DNA from: Roseateles sp.
GTDB lineage: Bacteria; Pseudomonadota; Gammaproteobacteria; Burkholderiales; Burkholderiaceae
Direction of reading: 5' to 3'
Length of the DNA stretch: 64,000 nt
Assembly (NCBI GenBank): GCA_019232985.1
Contig: JAFAMW010000060.1
Span: forward strand, 1-64,000
Below, piece by piece: positions 1 to 8,793 of this stretch. The translations under genes were made by a program, and so were the position numbers. Numbering within the stretch: the first letter of the stretch is position 1; each line of letters begins with the position of its first letter. Under the pieces are notes generated by a model. The model made no database searches and was not told the origin of the DNA. It saw only the letters and a program-made list of their open reading frames with translations.

Positions 1-903
1 CTGCGCGACGGGCGCGAGATGCACGTGCAGGTGCAGCGCGCCGTCGAGGCGGCGTTGGCGCTCTCGCGGGCCAGCGAGCCCCCCCCGGATGCGCCAGCAA
101 GCACCCTGCCCTGGCTGGCTGTGGCACCAGATACTGCGCCCCGCGCCCAGGAACCGCGCGCGAGCTGGCCCGCCCCTGCCCCCTGGCAAGCCGCGACGCC
201 GCCGCAGCACCAGGCCAGCCTCGCGCTGGCCGAAGTGGCGCAGCTCTACGACAAGCCGATACCGCGCGAATTGGCCCGCAGCGAGGCGGGCGCGGCACCC
301 GCACCGCTGCCGGGCGGCGACTGGCCGCTGGGCCGCGCCGTGGCGCAGATCCAGGGTGTTTACGTGCTGGCCGAAAACGCGCAGGGCCTCGTCATCGTGG
401 ACATGCATGCGGCACACGAGCGCGTGGTCTACGAGCGGCTCAAGAAGAGCCTCGGCGCGGCGCGCATCGAGGCGCAGCCGCTGCTCATTCCGGTGACCTT
501 CGCGGCGACGCCGCAGGAGATCGCGACGAGCGAGACGCAGGCCGAGAACCTCCAGCGGCTCGGCCTCGACGTGGCGCCGCTGTCCTCGCGCATGCTGGCC
601 GTGCGGGCGCGGCCGGCGGCCCTGGCGGGCGGCGATGTGGTCGCGCTGGCGCGCCAGGTGCTGGCCGAGCTGGCGCAGTTCGACGCGAGCCAGGCCATCG
701 AGCGCGCCCAGCACGAGATCCTCGCAACCATGGCCTGCCATGGCGCCGTGCGCGCGAACCGGCAGCTCACGCTCGACGAAATGAATGCGCTGCTGCGCGA
801 CATGGAGGCGACCGAACGCGCCGACCAATGCAACCACGGCCGCCCGACCTGGCGGCAACTCACGATGCGCGAACTCGACGCGCTGTTCCTGCGCGGACGC
901 TGA
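1..903 (+). CDS. mutL: DNA mismatch repair protein MutL, C-terminal part
   Basis: The gene is open at the left edge of the window, so about 300 C-terminal residues are visible: the proline/alanine-rich linker and the dimerisation domain. MutL couples MutS mismatch recognition to strand incision. The sequence carries DMHAAHERVVYE (from about base 400), which fits the MutL endonuclease motif DQHA(X)2E(X)4E with Met for Gln. It also has ACHGAVRAN and CNHGRPT, the other two conserved metal-site motifs near the C-terminus. This suggests a nicking-type MutL rather than the E. coli type, which lacks the endonuclease site. The stop is followed after one base by the next start codon. The N-terminal GHKL ATPase domain lies outside the window. 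Confidence 0.95.
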   Translation: MRDGREMHVQVQRAVEAALALSRASEPPPDAPASTLPWLAVAPDTAPRAQEPRASWPAPAPWQAATPPQHQASLALAEVAQLYDKPIPRELARSEAGAAPAPLPGGDWPLGRAVAQIQGVYVLAENAQGLVIVDMHAAHERVVYERLKKSLGAARIEAQPLLIPVTFAATPQEIATSETQAENLQRLGLDVAPLSSRMLAVRARPAALAGGDVVALARQVLAELAQFDASQAIERAQHEILATMACHGAVRANRQLTLDEMNALLRDMEATERADQCNHGRPTWRQLTMRELDALFLRGR

Positions 904-904
904 C

Positions 905-2059
905 ATGGCAACTCTCAAGCTTGACAAGAAACCTGGCGCCAAGCGCGCCACCGACGCCGACGCGCCCGCACGGCGCGCACCGCTGCGCGGCAAGGGCGTG
1001 AGCAGGCCACGCCAGACCCTGGCCCAGGCCCAGGCGGAGCGCGAAGAGCGCCAGCAGCAGCGCGAGGCCCGCGCTGAACGCGACGAGCGAACGCCGCCGG
1101 TGCGACCGGCTGGCAAGCCGGTCGGCCAGAAACCCGCCGGCAAAGGCGCCGCGCGCCCGGCGGGCAAGATGGCGGCCCCGTCCGCGCCCAAGCCCTTCGG
1201 CCGGCCAAAGGCGCTGCCCCGCTTCGAGCGCGAGCCCGCGCCTTTCGATGCGCCCGCCGCACGCCCACCGCGCCCAGCACCTTCGCCGCGAACCAATCTC
1301 GCCGAAGGCGAACGCCTGTCCAAGCGCATGAGCGACCTGAAGCTGGCGTCGCGCCGCGAAGCTGACGAATGGATCGCTGCCGGCTGGGTGCGCGTCGATG
1401 GCCGCGTGGCCGAAATCGGCCAGCGCGTCGGCCCCGAGGTACGCATCGAGATCGACCCGGCCGCGCGCCGCGAACAGGCGCAGCGCGTCACCATCCTGAT
1501 CAACAAGCCCATCGGCTATGTGTCCGGCCAGGCCGAGGACGGCTACGAGCCCGCGGTCTCGCTGATCAAGCCGGCGGCGCGCTGGAAGGACGATCCGGCC
1601 GACCTGCGCTTCAACGCCGGCCACCTGCGCGGGCTCGCGCCCGCGGGGCGCCTGGACATCGACTCGACCGGCCTGCTCGTGCTGACGCAGGACGGCCGCG
1701 TCGCCAAGGCCCTGATCGGCGACGACTCGCGCGTCGAGAAGGAGTACCTGGTCCGCGTCGAATTCATGGGCCAGTCCGGCCATCCCAAGGACCACTTGTC
1801 GGACGAGGCGCTGGCGCTGCTCAACCATGGCCTCGAGCTCGACGGCGTGGTGCTCAAGCCCGCCAAGGTCTCGTGGCAGAACGAGGATCAACTGCGCTTC
1901 GTGCTGCGCGAGGGGCGCAAGCGCCAGGTCCGTCGCATGTGCGAGCTCGTCGGCCTCAAGGTCGTCGGGCTCAAGCGCGTGCGCATCGGCCGCATCAACC
2001 TCGGCCATCTACCGCTGGGCCAGTGGCGCTACCTCGCGGCGTGGGAGCGCTTCGACTGA
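905..2059 (+). CDS. 23S rRNA pseudouridine synthase, RsuA/RluB/RluF family
   Basis: Predicted 384-residue enzyme that isomerises a uridine in large-subunit rRNA. Residues 1 to about 135 are a low-complexity Lys/Arg/Pro/Ala-rich extension of likely disordered, RNA-binding character. An S4 RNA-binding domain follows ([20 protein letters not shown]), then the catalytic domain with [14 protein letters not shown], whose Asp is the family nucleophile, and the closing [17 protein letters not shown] motif. The wording of the catalytic core ([11 protein letters not shown]) is closest to RluF-like members in my judgement, but RluB is not excluded. The ATG is one base after the mutL stop, so the genes are probably co-transcribed. 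The N-terminal extension is longer than usual for E. coli homologues. Confidence 0.9.
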   Translation: MATLKLDKKPGAKRATDADAPARRAPLRGKGVSRPRQTLAQAQAEREERQQQREARAERDERTPPVRPAGKPVGQKPAGKGAARPAGKMAAPSAPKPFGRPKALPRFEREPAPFDAPAARPPRPAPSPRTNLAEGERLSKRMSDLKLASRREADEWIAAGWVRVDGRVAEIGQRVGPEVRIEIDPAARREQAQRVTILINKPIGYVSGQAEDGYEPAVSLIKPAARWKDDPADLRFNAGHLRGLAPAGRLDIDSTGLLVLTQDGRVAKALIGDDSRVEKEYLVRVEFMGQSGHPKDHLSDEALALLNHGLELDGVVLKPAKVSWQNEDQLRFVLREGRKRQVRRMCELVGLKVVGLKRVRIGRINLGHLPLGQWRYLAAWERFD

Positions 2060-2067
2060 GCGCGTCG

Positions 2068-2985
2068 ATGATCCAGCCGATCTGCATCGCCGGCCCGACC
2101 GGTTGCGGCAAGACCGCCGCGGCGCTCGCGCTGGCCGAGCGCCTGCCGGTCGAGATCATCAGCGTCGACTCCGCGCTGGTCTACCGCGGCATGGACATCG
2201 GCACCGCCAAGCCCACGCCAGCCGAGCGCGCGGCGGTGACGCACCATCTCATCGACATCATCGAGCCGACGCAGACGTATTCAGCCGCCGAGTTCGTGCG
2301 CGCAACGCGGACGCTCGCGGCCGAGATCGCTGCGCGCGGCCGGCTGCCGCTGCTCGTCGGCGGCACGATGCTGTATTTCAAGGCCCTGTTCGACGGCCTG
2401 TCGGCCCTGCCCCAGGCCGACGCCGCCTTGCGCGCCGAGCTGGACGCACGCGCCACCCGTGAGGGCTGGCCGGCAATGCATGCGGAGCTGGCGCGGCTCG
2501 ATCCGGTCACGGCAGCACGCCTTGCGCCGAATGACTCGCAGCGCATCCAGCGTGCCTTGGAAGTCTGCATCCTGGCCGGCGCGCCGATGAGTGCGCTGCA
2601 CGCCGAGCGCGAGGAAGGCGTCGACTGGCCCTTGATCTCGCTGGAGCCGACCGACCGCGCCTGGCTGCACGAGCGGCTCGCGCGGCGTTTCCACCAGATG
2701 CTGGACGCTGGCTTCCTCGACGAGGTGCAGCGCCTGCGCGCGCGCGGCGACCTGCATGCCGCCCTGCCCTCGATGCGCTGCGTCGGCTACCGCCAGGCCT
2801 GGGAAGCGCTCGACGCGGGCGACCTGGCGCCGCTGGCCGAGCGCGGCATCGCGGCAACGCGCCAGCTCGCCAAGCGCCAGATCACCTGGTTGCGCAGCAT
2901 GCCGCAGCGTCGCGTCATCGCCTGCGATGGCGCCCAGCCGCTCGCCGAGTTGCTGGCCACGGTGCAGCGGCTCGTGGCGCCCTGA
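2068..2985 (+). CDS. miaA: tRNA dimethylallyltransferase MiaA
   Basis: The 305-residue protein transfers a dimethylallyl group to A37 of tRNAs reading UNN codons. The P-loop GPTGCGKT lies at residues 8-15, followed by [20 protein letters not shown] and [14 protein letters not shown]. The family-specific [12 protein letters not shown] and the C-terminal [12 protein letters not shown] plus [12 protein letters not shown] are all present. Length is normal for the family. The start is the ATG eight bases after the preceding stop; the longer open frame upstream only shadows the pseudouridine synthase gene. The order mutL-(pseudouridine synthase)-miaA resembles the common proteobacterial mutL-miaA neighbourhood. 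No terminator separates it from the convergent GGDEF gene, only 13 bases away. Confidence 0.96.
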   Translation: MIQPICIAGPTGCGKTAAALALAERLPVEIISVDSALVYRGMDIGTAKPTPAERAAVTHHLIDIIEPTQTYSAAEFVRATRTLAAEIAARGRLPLLVGGTMLYFKALFDGLSALPQADAALRAELDARATREGWPAMHAELARLDPVTAARLAPNDSQRIQRALEVCILAGAPMSALHAEREEGVDWPLISLEPTDRAWLHERLARRFHQMLDAGFLDEVQRLRARGDLHAALPSMRCVGYRQAWEALDAGDLAPLAERGIAATRQLAKRQITWLRSMPQRRVIACDGAQPLAELLATVQRLVAP

Positions 2986-2998
2986 TCCGGCGCCGGGC

Positions 2999-3814
2999 TC
3001 AGCGTCGAAACGCCTTGCGTGCCTTGGTCGACGCGATGACCGGCGCCATTCGCACGCAATGACGCCCGATCGATCGGGCGGTGAAGCGCGCGCTTTCGGC
3101 CTCGTCCAACCACTGCTGGGCGGTGCGCTGGTGGCCGTTCAGCGCCGCGACGCCGATCGTCAGGCCGAGCCCCTGCGCGGCACCGCCGCCTTCGCGATCC
3201 AGCGCGGCGACGGCCTGGCGAAGCCGCTCTGCGAAGTCGAGGGCGCCCAGCGGATCGGTGTGCGGCAGCAGGAAGGCAAGCTCCTTGCGCCCGTAGCGCG
3301 CAGCCAGATCGCCCATGCGCAACTGCATTCGGCAGATGCCGGCGATGCGTTGCATGACGAGGTCGGCGGCTTCGGATGAAACACCCAGATCGGCCGATTC
3401 CCGCAGGCCTTCGACATCGGCGACGAGCAGGCTGGCGCGCACGCCGTAGCGGCTCGCGAGCGTCCACTCGCGACTGATCGCGCCCAGCATGCTCACGCGC
3501 GTCAGCATGCCGGTGGACGGGTCGTGCCGCTGCTGCCGCTCGAGGGTTTCCTGCCCGCGCTTGAAGAACTCGAAGGTCACCAGCCACGCATGGCCGAACA
3601 GCAGTGCCATCAGCATCGCCAGCCCGGCGCTGAGCAGACCGGCATGGATGACCACCTCGGGATCGCCACGCCCCATGCCGACGCCTATTGCCAGCAGAGC
3701 CAGCGCCCCGGCGCTGCTCACCATCAGCAGCAGTGCGCCCCAGCGACCGATGCAGTCGATGAGGATTTCGAGGCCAAAGACCCAGGCGCGCGATGGTGCG
3801 GTACGTTTGCTCAT
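2999..3814 (-). CDS. membrane protein with degenerate GGDEF domain
   Basis: A 271-residue protein with two predicted membrane segments (about residues 26-46 and 55-80) followed by a GGDEF-type domain (about 97-260). GGDEF domains make cyclic di-GMP, and the signature is normally RYGG(D/E)EF. Here residues 173-179 read RYGRKEL, so the second Gly and the catalytic acidic pair are lost. RMGD at 166-169 has the exact spacing (five residues before the signature) of the RxxD inhibitory site that binds c-di-GMP. I infer that the protein is a c-di-GMP sensor or scaffold rather than a cyclase. It follows the emrB gene on the same strand. No Shine-Dalgarno is visible: the start codon is preceded by a strong hairpin. 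Confidence 0.8.
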   Translation of the reverse strand: MSKRTAPSRAWVFGLEILIDCIGRWGALLLMVSSAGALALLAIGVGMGRGDPEVVIHAGLLSAGLAMLMALLFGHAWLVTFEFFKRGQETLERQQRHDPSTGMLTRVSMLGAISREWTLASRYGVRASLLVADVEGLRESADLGVSSEAADLVMQRIAGICRMQLRMGDLAARYGRKELAFLLPHTDPLGALDFAERLRQAVAALDREGGGAAQGLGLTIGVAALNGHQRTAQQWLDEAESARFTARSIGRHCVRMAPVIASTKARKAFRR

Positions 3815-3817
3815 GAG

Positions 3818-3850
3818 CGGCGGCGCCGATTGAAAGCATCGGCGCCGCCG
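3818..3850 (-). promoter_or_regulatory. 13-bp perfect hairpin immediately 5' of the GGDEF gene start
   Basis: The arms CGGCGGCGCCGAT and ATCGGCGCCGCCG are perfectly complementary with a 7-base loop. On the minus strand the hairpin ends three bases before the ATG at 3814, covering the place where a ribosome-binding site should be. No T-tract follows, so it does not look like an intrinsic terminator of the emrB operon. It could limit translation of the GGDEF gene or act as a transcript-stabilising stem. Function is inferred. Confidence 0.6.
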
Positions 3851-3910
3851 CGATCAAACCCCAGCCGATTCGGAGCGGACAGCCCTCAAGAAAAGGACTC
3901 TTGACTTTGC

Positions 3911-3924
3911 TTGAGCGAGGTCAA
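3911..3924 (-). promoter_or_regulatory. Fnr-like box upstream of the GGDEF gene
   Basis: On the minus strand this reads TTGACCTCGCTCAA, one base different from the TTGACCTCGATCAA box in front of the fnr gene at 50337. The consensus for Fnr-type regulators is TTGAT-N4-ATCAA. It lies about 100 bases upstream of the GGDEF start and 14 bases beyond the emrB stop. I see no convincing -10 element at the class II distance, so the direction of any effect is unknown. Confidence 0.5.
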
Positions 3925-3937
3925 GTCAGCCACTGCG

Positions 3938-5506
3938 TCAGTGCGCTCCGGATGCGTCGGCCGCGCCACCCCCAGCCGCGAGCTTGGGCGGCCGCTTCGT
4001 GAACCAGATCGTCACGACGAGCACGAGGAACAGCAGGGCCGACGCATAGAACATGTCGGTTGCCGCCCACGTGAAAGCCTGTTGGTCGACGAGGCGATTC
4101 ACCATGCCCAGCGCGGCGCCCGGCGTGAAGCCGGCGTTGCCGAGCTGCCCGACGGTCTCGCCGAGCACCGGATTGCCCAGGCTCAGCTGTTCGACGAGCC
4201 GCTCATGGTGCATCGTCGCGCGGTTCTCCCAGAGCGTCGTCATGATGGACGTGCCCATCGCGCCGGCCGTGATCCGCACGAAGTTCGACAGGCCCGCCGC
4301 GGCCGGCAAGCGCTCCGGCTTGATGCCGCTGAGGATGATGGTCGTCAGCGGGATGAAGAAACTCGCCATCGCCGCGCCCTGCAGGATCGTCGGGACCATG
4401 ATGGTCCAGAGGTCGGTCTGCGGCGTGAACAGCGAACGCATCCACAGCACCAGCGCGAACATCAGGAAGGCGATCGTGGCGAAGCGGCGCGGATCGAAGC
4501 GTGCGATGTTCTTGCCGATGACGGGCGACAGGATGATGGCCAGCACACCCACCGGCGCGAGCGCCCAGCCGGCGTCCGTGGCCGTGTAGCCCATCCACTG
4601 CTGCAGCCACAGCGGCAGCAGCACCACGTTGCCGAAGAACAGGCCGTAGCCGATCGAGATGCTCAGCACGCCGAACGCGAAGTTGCGGCCCGAGAAGAGG
4701 CGCAGGTCCACGACCGGGTGGTCGTCGGTCAGCTCCCACACGACGAAGAACAGGAAGCCCACGACCGCCAGCACGCACAGGATCTGGATCACGCCGCTGT
4801 GGAACCAGTCGAGCTCCTTGCCCTTGTCGAGCATGAGCTGCAGCGAACCGACCCACAGCACGAGCAGCGCGAGGCCGATGCGGTCGATCGGGCGCTTGAC
4901 GGTCGGCGTCTCGCGCTTGGCGTAGATGCTCCAGGTCAGGAAAGCGGCCAGCAGGCCCACCGGCACGTTGATGTAGAAGATCCACGGCCAGCTGAAGTCA
5001 TCGGTGATCCAGCCGCCGAGCAGCGGCCCGGCGACCGGCGCGACCAGCGTCGTCATGCCCCATAGAGCGAGCGCCGTGCCGGCCTTGTGCTTGGGGTAGC
5101 TCGACAGCAGCAGCGTCTGCGACAGCGGGATCATCGGCCCGGCGACAAAGCCCTGCAGCGCGCGAAACGCGACGAGCATCTCGAGCGAGGTCGCGAAGCC
5201 GCACAGCCACGAGGCGACGACAAAGGCCAGCACGCTGTAGGTGAACAGCTTGACCGCGCCGAAGCGCTGCGTGAGCCAGCCGGTCAGCGGCACCGAGATC
5301 GCGTTGGCGACGCCGAAGCTCGTGATGACCCAGGTGCCCTGGATCGGGCTGACGCCGAGGTCGCCGGCGATGGCCGGCAGCGACACGTTCGCGATCGACG
5401 AATCGAGCACGTTCATGAAGGTCGCGAGCGACAGCGACAAAGTGCCTAGCACCAGCGCCGAGCCGTGCAATGGCTGCTCATGCGCGGGAGACTGCGCTTG
5501 GCTCAT
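3938..5506 (-). CDS. emrB: DHA2-family multidrug efflux permease (EmrB/QacA type)
   Basis: The 522-residue protein is a proton-driven inner-membrane exporter of the major facilitator superfamily, DHA2 branch, expected to have 14 membrane helices. Diagnostic strings are LDSSIANVSLPAIAGDLG after helix 1, TGWLTQRFGAVKLF (motif A) and WRWIFYIN-like PWIFYINVPVG of motif C. Together with the adaptor EmrA-like protein and outer-membrane factor encoded upstream it should form a tripartite pump across both membranes. It is the fourth gene of the marR-omf-emrA-emrB unit, 39 bases after emrA. The substrate cannot be read from sequence; hydrophobic drugs or aromatic acids are usual for the family. Confidence 0.93.
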   Translation of the reverse strand: MSQAQSPAHEQPLHGSALVLGTLSLSLATFMNVLDSSIANVSLPAIAGDLGVSPIQGTWVITSFGVANAISVPLTGWLTQRFGAVKLFTYSVLAFVVASWLCGFATSLEMLVAFRALQGFVAGPMIPLSQTLLLSSYPKHKAGTALALWGMTTLVAPVAGPLLGGWITDDFSWPWIFYINVPVGLLAAFLTWSIYAKRETPTVKRPIDRIGLALLVLWVGSLQLMLDKGKELDWFHSGVIQILCVLAVVGFLFFVVWELTDDHPVVDLRLFSGRNFAFGVLSISIGYGLFFGNVVLLPLWLQQWMGYTATDAGWALAPVGVLAIILSPVIGKNIARFDPRRFATIAFLMFALVLWMRSLFTPQTDLWTIMVPTILQGAAMASFFIPLTTIILSGIKPERLPAAAGLSNFVRITAGAMGTSIMTTLWENRATMHHERLVEQLSLGNPVLGETVGQLGNAGFTPGAALGMVNRLVDQQAFTWAATDMFYASALLFLVLVVTIWFTKRPPKLAAGGGAADASGAH

Positions 5507-5545
5507 GGTTCTCGGTTCCTGAAATGAGACTGCTGCAGCGCGCGA

Positions 5546-6829
5546 TCAGGCGTGCTTGGCCTTGGCGGCGACCGCCTTGCCCGCGGGCTTGGCGGCCGGC
5601 GCCACCGTGCCCAGGTTCGTCTTGATGATGTGGGCGACCTCGTCGTCGGCCGCCTTGTCCATGGCGTCGTAGACGTTGGTCTGCGCGGCGGGCGCGTTCT
5701 GGCCCAGGGTCAGCATCTTGCCGCTGCGGTCCTGCACGTCGACGGTGGTGACCATCGACAGGCCCACGCGCAGCGGATGCTCGGCGACTTCCTTGGGGTC
5801 GAGCTCGATGCGCACCGGCACGCGCTGGACGATCTTGATCCAGTTGCCCGTGGCGTTCTGCGCCGGCAGCAGCGCGAAGGCCGCGCCCGTGCCAGCCGAC
5901 AGGCCGACGACCTTGCCGTGGAACTCGACCTTGTCGCCGTAGACGTCGGCCGTCAGCTTGACGGGCTGGCCGATGCGCAGCTTGGCGAGCTGGCTTTCCT
6001 TGAAATTGGCGTCGACCCAGGGCTGCTGCAGCTGGGCCACGGCCATCAGCGGGCTGCCGGCGGCCACGCGCTGGCCGACCTGCACGCTGCGGCGTGCCAC
6101 CCAGCCGTCGACCGGCGCGGGCAGGTCGCTGCGCGAATACGCGAGATAGGCCTCGCGCACGCGGGCCGCCGCGCGCTGGACGTTCGGGTGTTCGGACGGC
6201 GTCGTGCCCTCGGTCAGCGCGCGGTTCGAATCGAGCTGCTCGTGCGCGGCCTGCACGGCCTGCTGGGCGGCGGCCACGGCGCTTTGCGCCGTCGTGACCT
6301 GCGACTTGGCGTGGTCGAGCTCTTCCTTGCCGACGGCGCCGCTGGCCAGCAGCGGTGCGCGGCGCTGCTCGTCGCCCTGCACGCGCGCCAGCTCGGCCTG
6401 CGCCTTGGTCAGGTCGGCTTCGCGCAGCTTGACCTGCGCTTCGAGCGTGCCGTTGTTGGCGTAGAGCGTGCGGACTTCGCGGACCGTCTGCGCCAGCGCG
6501 CTTTCGGCCTGGTCGAGCGCGACGCGGGCGTCGGCCGGGTCGAGGCTGACGAGCTTCTGCCCGGCCTTCACGAAGTCGGTGTCGTCGGCGTAGATGGCGC
6601 GCACCGTGCCGCCGACCAGCGGCGTGATCTGCACGACGTTGGTATTGACGTAGGCGTTGTCGGTGGACTCGTAGCGGCTGGCGACGAAGGCCTGGTAGCC
6701 GAAGTAGCCGACCAGTCCCAGGACGACGACGACGCTCAGTGCCGTCAGCGCGGTCTTGCGTTTGCCGTTGCCATTGCCGTTTGCGGAGGTGTTCTCGTTG
6801 CTGCTCATGGTGTTCTCTCTCGAATTCAT
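5546..6829 (-). CDS. emrA: EmrA/HlyD-family periplasmic adaptor of multidrug pump
   Basis: The 427-residue membrane fusion protein has a short polar cytoplasmic leader, one membrane anchor (about residues 30-50), a biotinyl-lipoyl-like domain (NVVQITPLVGGTVRAIYADD), a long coiled-coil hairpin rich in Ala/Gln/Glu, and a second barrel half (SDLPAPVDGWVARRSVQVGQ). It bridges the EmrB-like permease and the outer-membrane factor. The ATG at 6829 overlaps the preceding stop as ATGA, which supports this start. A second ATG at 6808, preceded by a purine-rich stretch, is possible. The C-terminus has an Ala/Lys-rich tail (KPAGKAVAAKAKHA). Confidence 0.93.
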   Translation of the reverse strand: MNSRENTMSSNENTSANGNGNGKRKTALTALSVVVVLGLVGYFGYQAFVASRYESTDNAYVNTNVVQITPLVGGTVRAIYADDTDFVKAGQKLVSLDPADARVALDQAESALAQTVREVRTLYANNGTLEAQVKLREADLTKAQAELARVQGDEQRRAPLLASGAVGKEELDHAKSQVTTAQSAVAAAQQAVQAAHEQLDSNRALTEGTTPSEHPNVQRAAARVREAYLAYSRSDLPAPVDGWVARRSVQVGQRVAAGSPLMAVAQLQQPWVDANFKESQLAKLRIGQPVKLTADVYGDKVEFHGKVVGLSAGTGAAFALLPAQNATGNWIKIVQRVPVRIELDPKEVAEHPLRVGLSMVTTVDVQDRSGKMLTLGQNAPAAQTNVYDAMDKAADDEVAHIIKTNLGTVAPAAKPAGKAVAAKAKHA

Positions 6830-8262
6830 TGACCTTGTTGGGCGGACTGGGCGGACTGAGCGGCCGAGGCCTCGGACCAGCCGCCGCCGAGGGCGCGCAT
6901 CAGGTTGACCTGGGCTTCGACCTTCATGCCGCGCAGGTCCAGGGCCTGGCGCTGCTGCGCCACGACGTTGCCCTGGGCCGCGAGCAAGGCCAGGCGATTG
7001 CCCAGGCCGGCGTCGAAGCGTTGCTTGGCGAGGCTCTGGCTGGCCTCGGCGTTGGCGAGCAGGCGATCGACCTCTTGCTGCTGGCGATCGAGCGACTGCA
7101 GCGTGACGATCTGGTCGCCCGCGTCGCGCACGGCGTCCAGCACCGTCGCGTTGTAGGACGCAACGGCCGCATCAGCCGCCGCGGCCGTGCCCTTGAGCTG
7201 CGCGCTCAGGTGGCCGGCGTCGAACAGCGGCAGACGCAGCGACGGGCCGACGCCCCACTGGCCGCTCTCCGACTTGAGCAGCTTGTTCAGGCCGATCGAG
7301 TTGAAGCCGGCGAAAGCGCTCAGGCTCACGTCCGGGTAGAACTGGGTGCGCGCCACCTGCACGTCACGCGTGCTGGCCTCGACGCGCCAGCGCGCCGCCA
7401 CGACGTCGGGGCGGCGGCCGAGCAGGTCCAGCGTCAGCGCATCCTGGCTGCCCAGCGCGATGGCGTCGGGCAGGCGCGGCGCGAGCGAGGCCACGCTGTC
7501 GGGCGCCTGCACGGTCAGCTGGGCCAGTTGATGGCGCAGCTGGTCGGCTTGCGCCGCGAGCTGGACTTGCTGGCGATGCAGCTCGGGCAACGGCGCTTCG
7601 GCACTGCGGCGGTCCTGCTGGTTGTCGAGGCCGGCATCGACGCGCTGGCGCACCAGATCGAAGGCCTGGCCGCGCAGCTTCGTCTGCTCCTCGAGCAGGT
7701 GCTGCTGCTCGACCGTGCGGGCCAGTTCGAAGTAGGCATGCGCGACCTGGCTCGACAGCATCAGCCGGGCCGCTGCGGCGTCGGCCTGCGCGGCGCGCTG
7801 CTGGCCCAGCGCCGAGTCGAGTTCGGCGGCGTGACGGCCGAAGAAATCCCAGTCGTAGCTGACGCCGACCTGCAGATTGGCCATCGTCAGCACCGAGCCG
7901 CCGAGCGGCGGCGGGTAGATCGAGGTTTCGGTCAGGCGCTCGCGCGTGATGTCGGTTTCGAGGCCGACATCGGGCTTGGCCGCGGCACCGGCGTTCTCCA
8001 CCAGCGCTGCAGCGCGGGCGATGCGGGCGCGCGCGGCAGCGAGGCTGGGCGACTGCGCCAGCGCGCGCTGCTCGAGCGCATCGAGCTGCTCGTCGTGATA
8101 GGCCGTCCACCAGTCGGCGGCGAACTCGCTGGACGTACCGGCGTGCAGGCCGACCTGCTCTGCGGCAAGCGGCTTGGCCGGGTCGGCCAGCTTGGGGATG
8201 GGCGCGCAAGCGACGAGCAGGCCCGACAGGACCAGCGCGCCGATGAGAATGCTTGGTTTCAT
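6826..8262 (-). CDS. outer-membrane efflux lipoprotein, NodT/OprM family
   Basis: The 478-residue TolC-fold outer-membrane factor provides the exit duct of the tripartite pump. It begins with a lipoprotein signal peptide ending in the lipobox LLVACAP near residue 19, so Cys 20 or so is expected to be lipidated. Two repeated TolC halves follow, with typical strings such as SYDWDFFGRHAAELDSA and LDLLGRRPDVVAARWRVEA. The ATG at 8262 overlaps the marR stop as ATGA, and its own stop overlaps emrA the same way, showing translational coupling. The ORF can be read further upstream, but that part only shadows marR. Confidence 0.93.
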   Translation of the reverse strand: MKPSILIGALVLSGLLVACAPIPKLADPAKPLAAEQVGLHAGTSSEFAADWWTAYHDEQLDALEQRALAQSPSLAAARARIARAAALVENAGAAAKPDVGLETDITRERLTETSIYPPPLGGSVLTMANLQVGVSYDWDFFGRHAAELDSALGQQRAAQADAAAARLMLSSQVAHAYFELARTVEQQHLLEEQTKLRGQAFDLVRQRVDAGLDNQQDRRSAEAPLPELHRQQVQLAAQADQLRHQLAQLTVQAPDSVASLAPRLPDAIALGSQDALTLDLLGRRPDVVAARWRVEASTRDVQVARTQFYPDVSLSAFAGFNSIGLNKLLKSESGQWGVGPSLRLPLFDAGHLSAQLKGTAAAADAAVASYNATVLDAVRDAGDQIVTLQSLDRQQQEVDRLLANAEASQSLAKQRFDAGLGNRLALLAAQGNVVAQQRQALDLRGMKVEAQVNLMRALGGGWSEASAAQSAQSAQQGQ

Positions 8263-8756
8263 GATGCTTCGGTGGGGGAATTCGGGGCTTCGTGCGCCGC
8301 CTTCAGCGCGTCGCCGTTGGCAATGAAGCGCTGCAGCAGTTCGACGAAGGTGCGCCATTCGGCGTGGCTGAAGCCCTTCAGATGGGCATTGAAGACGTCG
8401 GAGAGCACGGCGGTGAGCTGCTGCGTGAGCTGCTCGCCCTGCTCGGTCAGCGAGACCATGACGACGCGGCGGTCGGTATTGGAGCGCTCGCGCCGGCACA
8501 GGCCCTTGGCTTCGAGGCGGTCGACCAGGCGCGACACGGCGCCGGCGTCGATGTCCAGCGCGCGCACCAGCTCGGCCACCGGGCAGGAGCCGCAAAGATG
8601 CAGTGTCAGGAGCGGCACCCATTGCGCGTGCGTCAAGCCGTGGTCGTTCAGGCGCTGGTCGCATTCGGCGCCGATCGACTGCTTGGCCCGCATGAACAGC
8701 CAGCCCAGGCTCTCGTCGCGCCGGTACTTGTCGGGGTGGTAGTAACGGGTGACCAT
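8259..8756 (-). CDS. MarR-family transcriptional regulator of the emr operon
   Basis: The 165-residue winged-helix repressor is probably the autoregulator of this efflux operon. The recognition region is PVAELVRALDIDAGAVSRLV and the wing has RRERSNTDRRVVMVSLT, which contains the DxR motif of MarR proteins. The ATG at 8756 (MVTRYYHPDKYRR) is preferred. A TTG at 8783 would extend it by nine codons into the operator. The promoter inferred from a TTGACA/TAAATT pair would start transcription about two bases before this ATG, so the message may be nearly leaderless. First gene of a four-gene unit with ATGA overlap to the outer-membrane factor. Confidence 0.9.
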   Translation of the reverse strand: MVTRYYHPDKYRRDESLGWLFMRAKQSIGAECDQRLNDHGLTHAQWVPLLTLHLCGSCPVAELVRALDIDAGAVSRLVDRLEAKGLCRRERSNTDRRVVMVSLTEQGEQLTQQLTAVLSDVFNAHLKGFSHAEWRTFVELLQRFIANGDALKAAHEAPNSPTEAS

Positions 8757-8764
8757 GGCCGCGA

Positions 8765-8793
8765 AATTTATTTGCCACGACAATCATTGTCAA
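8765..8793 (-). promoter_or_regulatory. sigma-70-like promoter of the marR-omf-emrA-emrB operon
   Basis: On the minus strand TTGACA (8793-8788) is a perfect -35 element. After a 17-base spacer comes TAAATT (8770-8765), matching four of six -10 positions. The expected start of transcription is about 8758, directly before the ATG at 8756. The -35 element lies inside the inverted repeat at 8772-8798, so repressor binding would block RNA polymerase. Confidence 0.6.

Noticed and set aside
3911..5065. Long rightward ORF of 384 residues opposite emrB
   Set aside because: Its His/Arg/Glu-rich sequence is the complement of emrB. The same applies to the other long antisense frames, for example opposite clpA and acnA.
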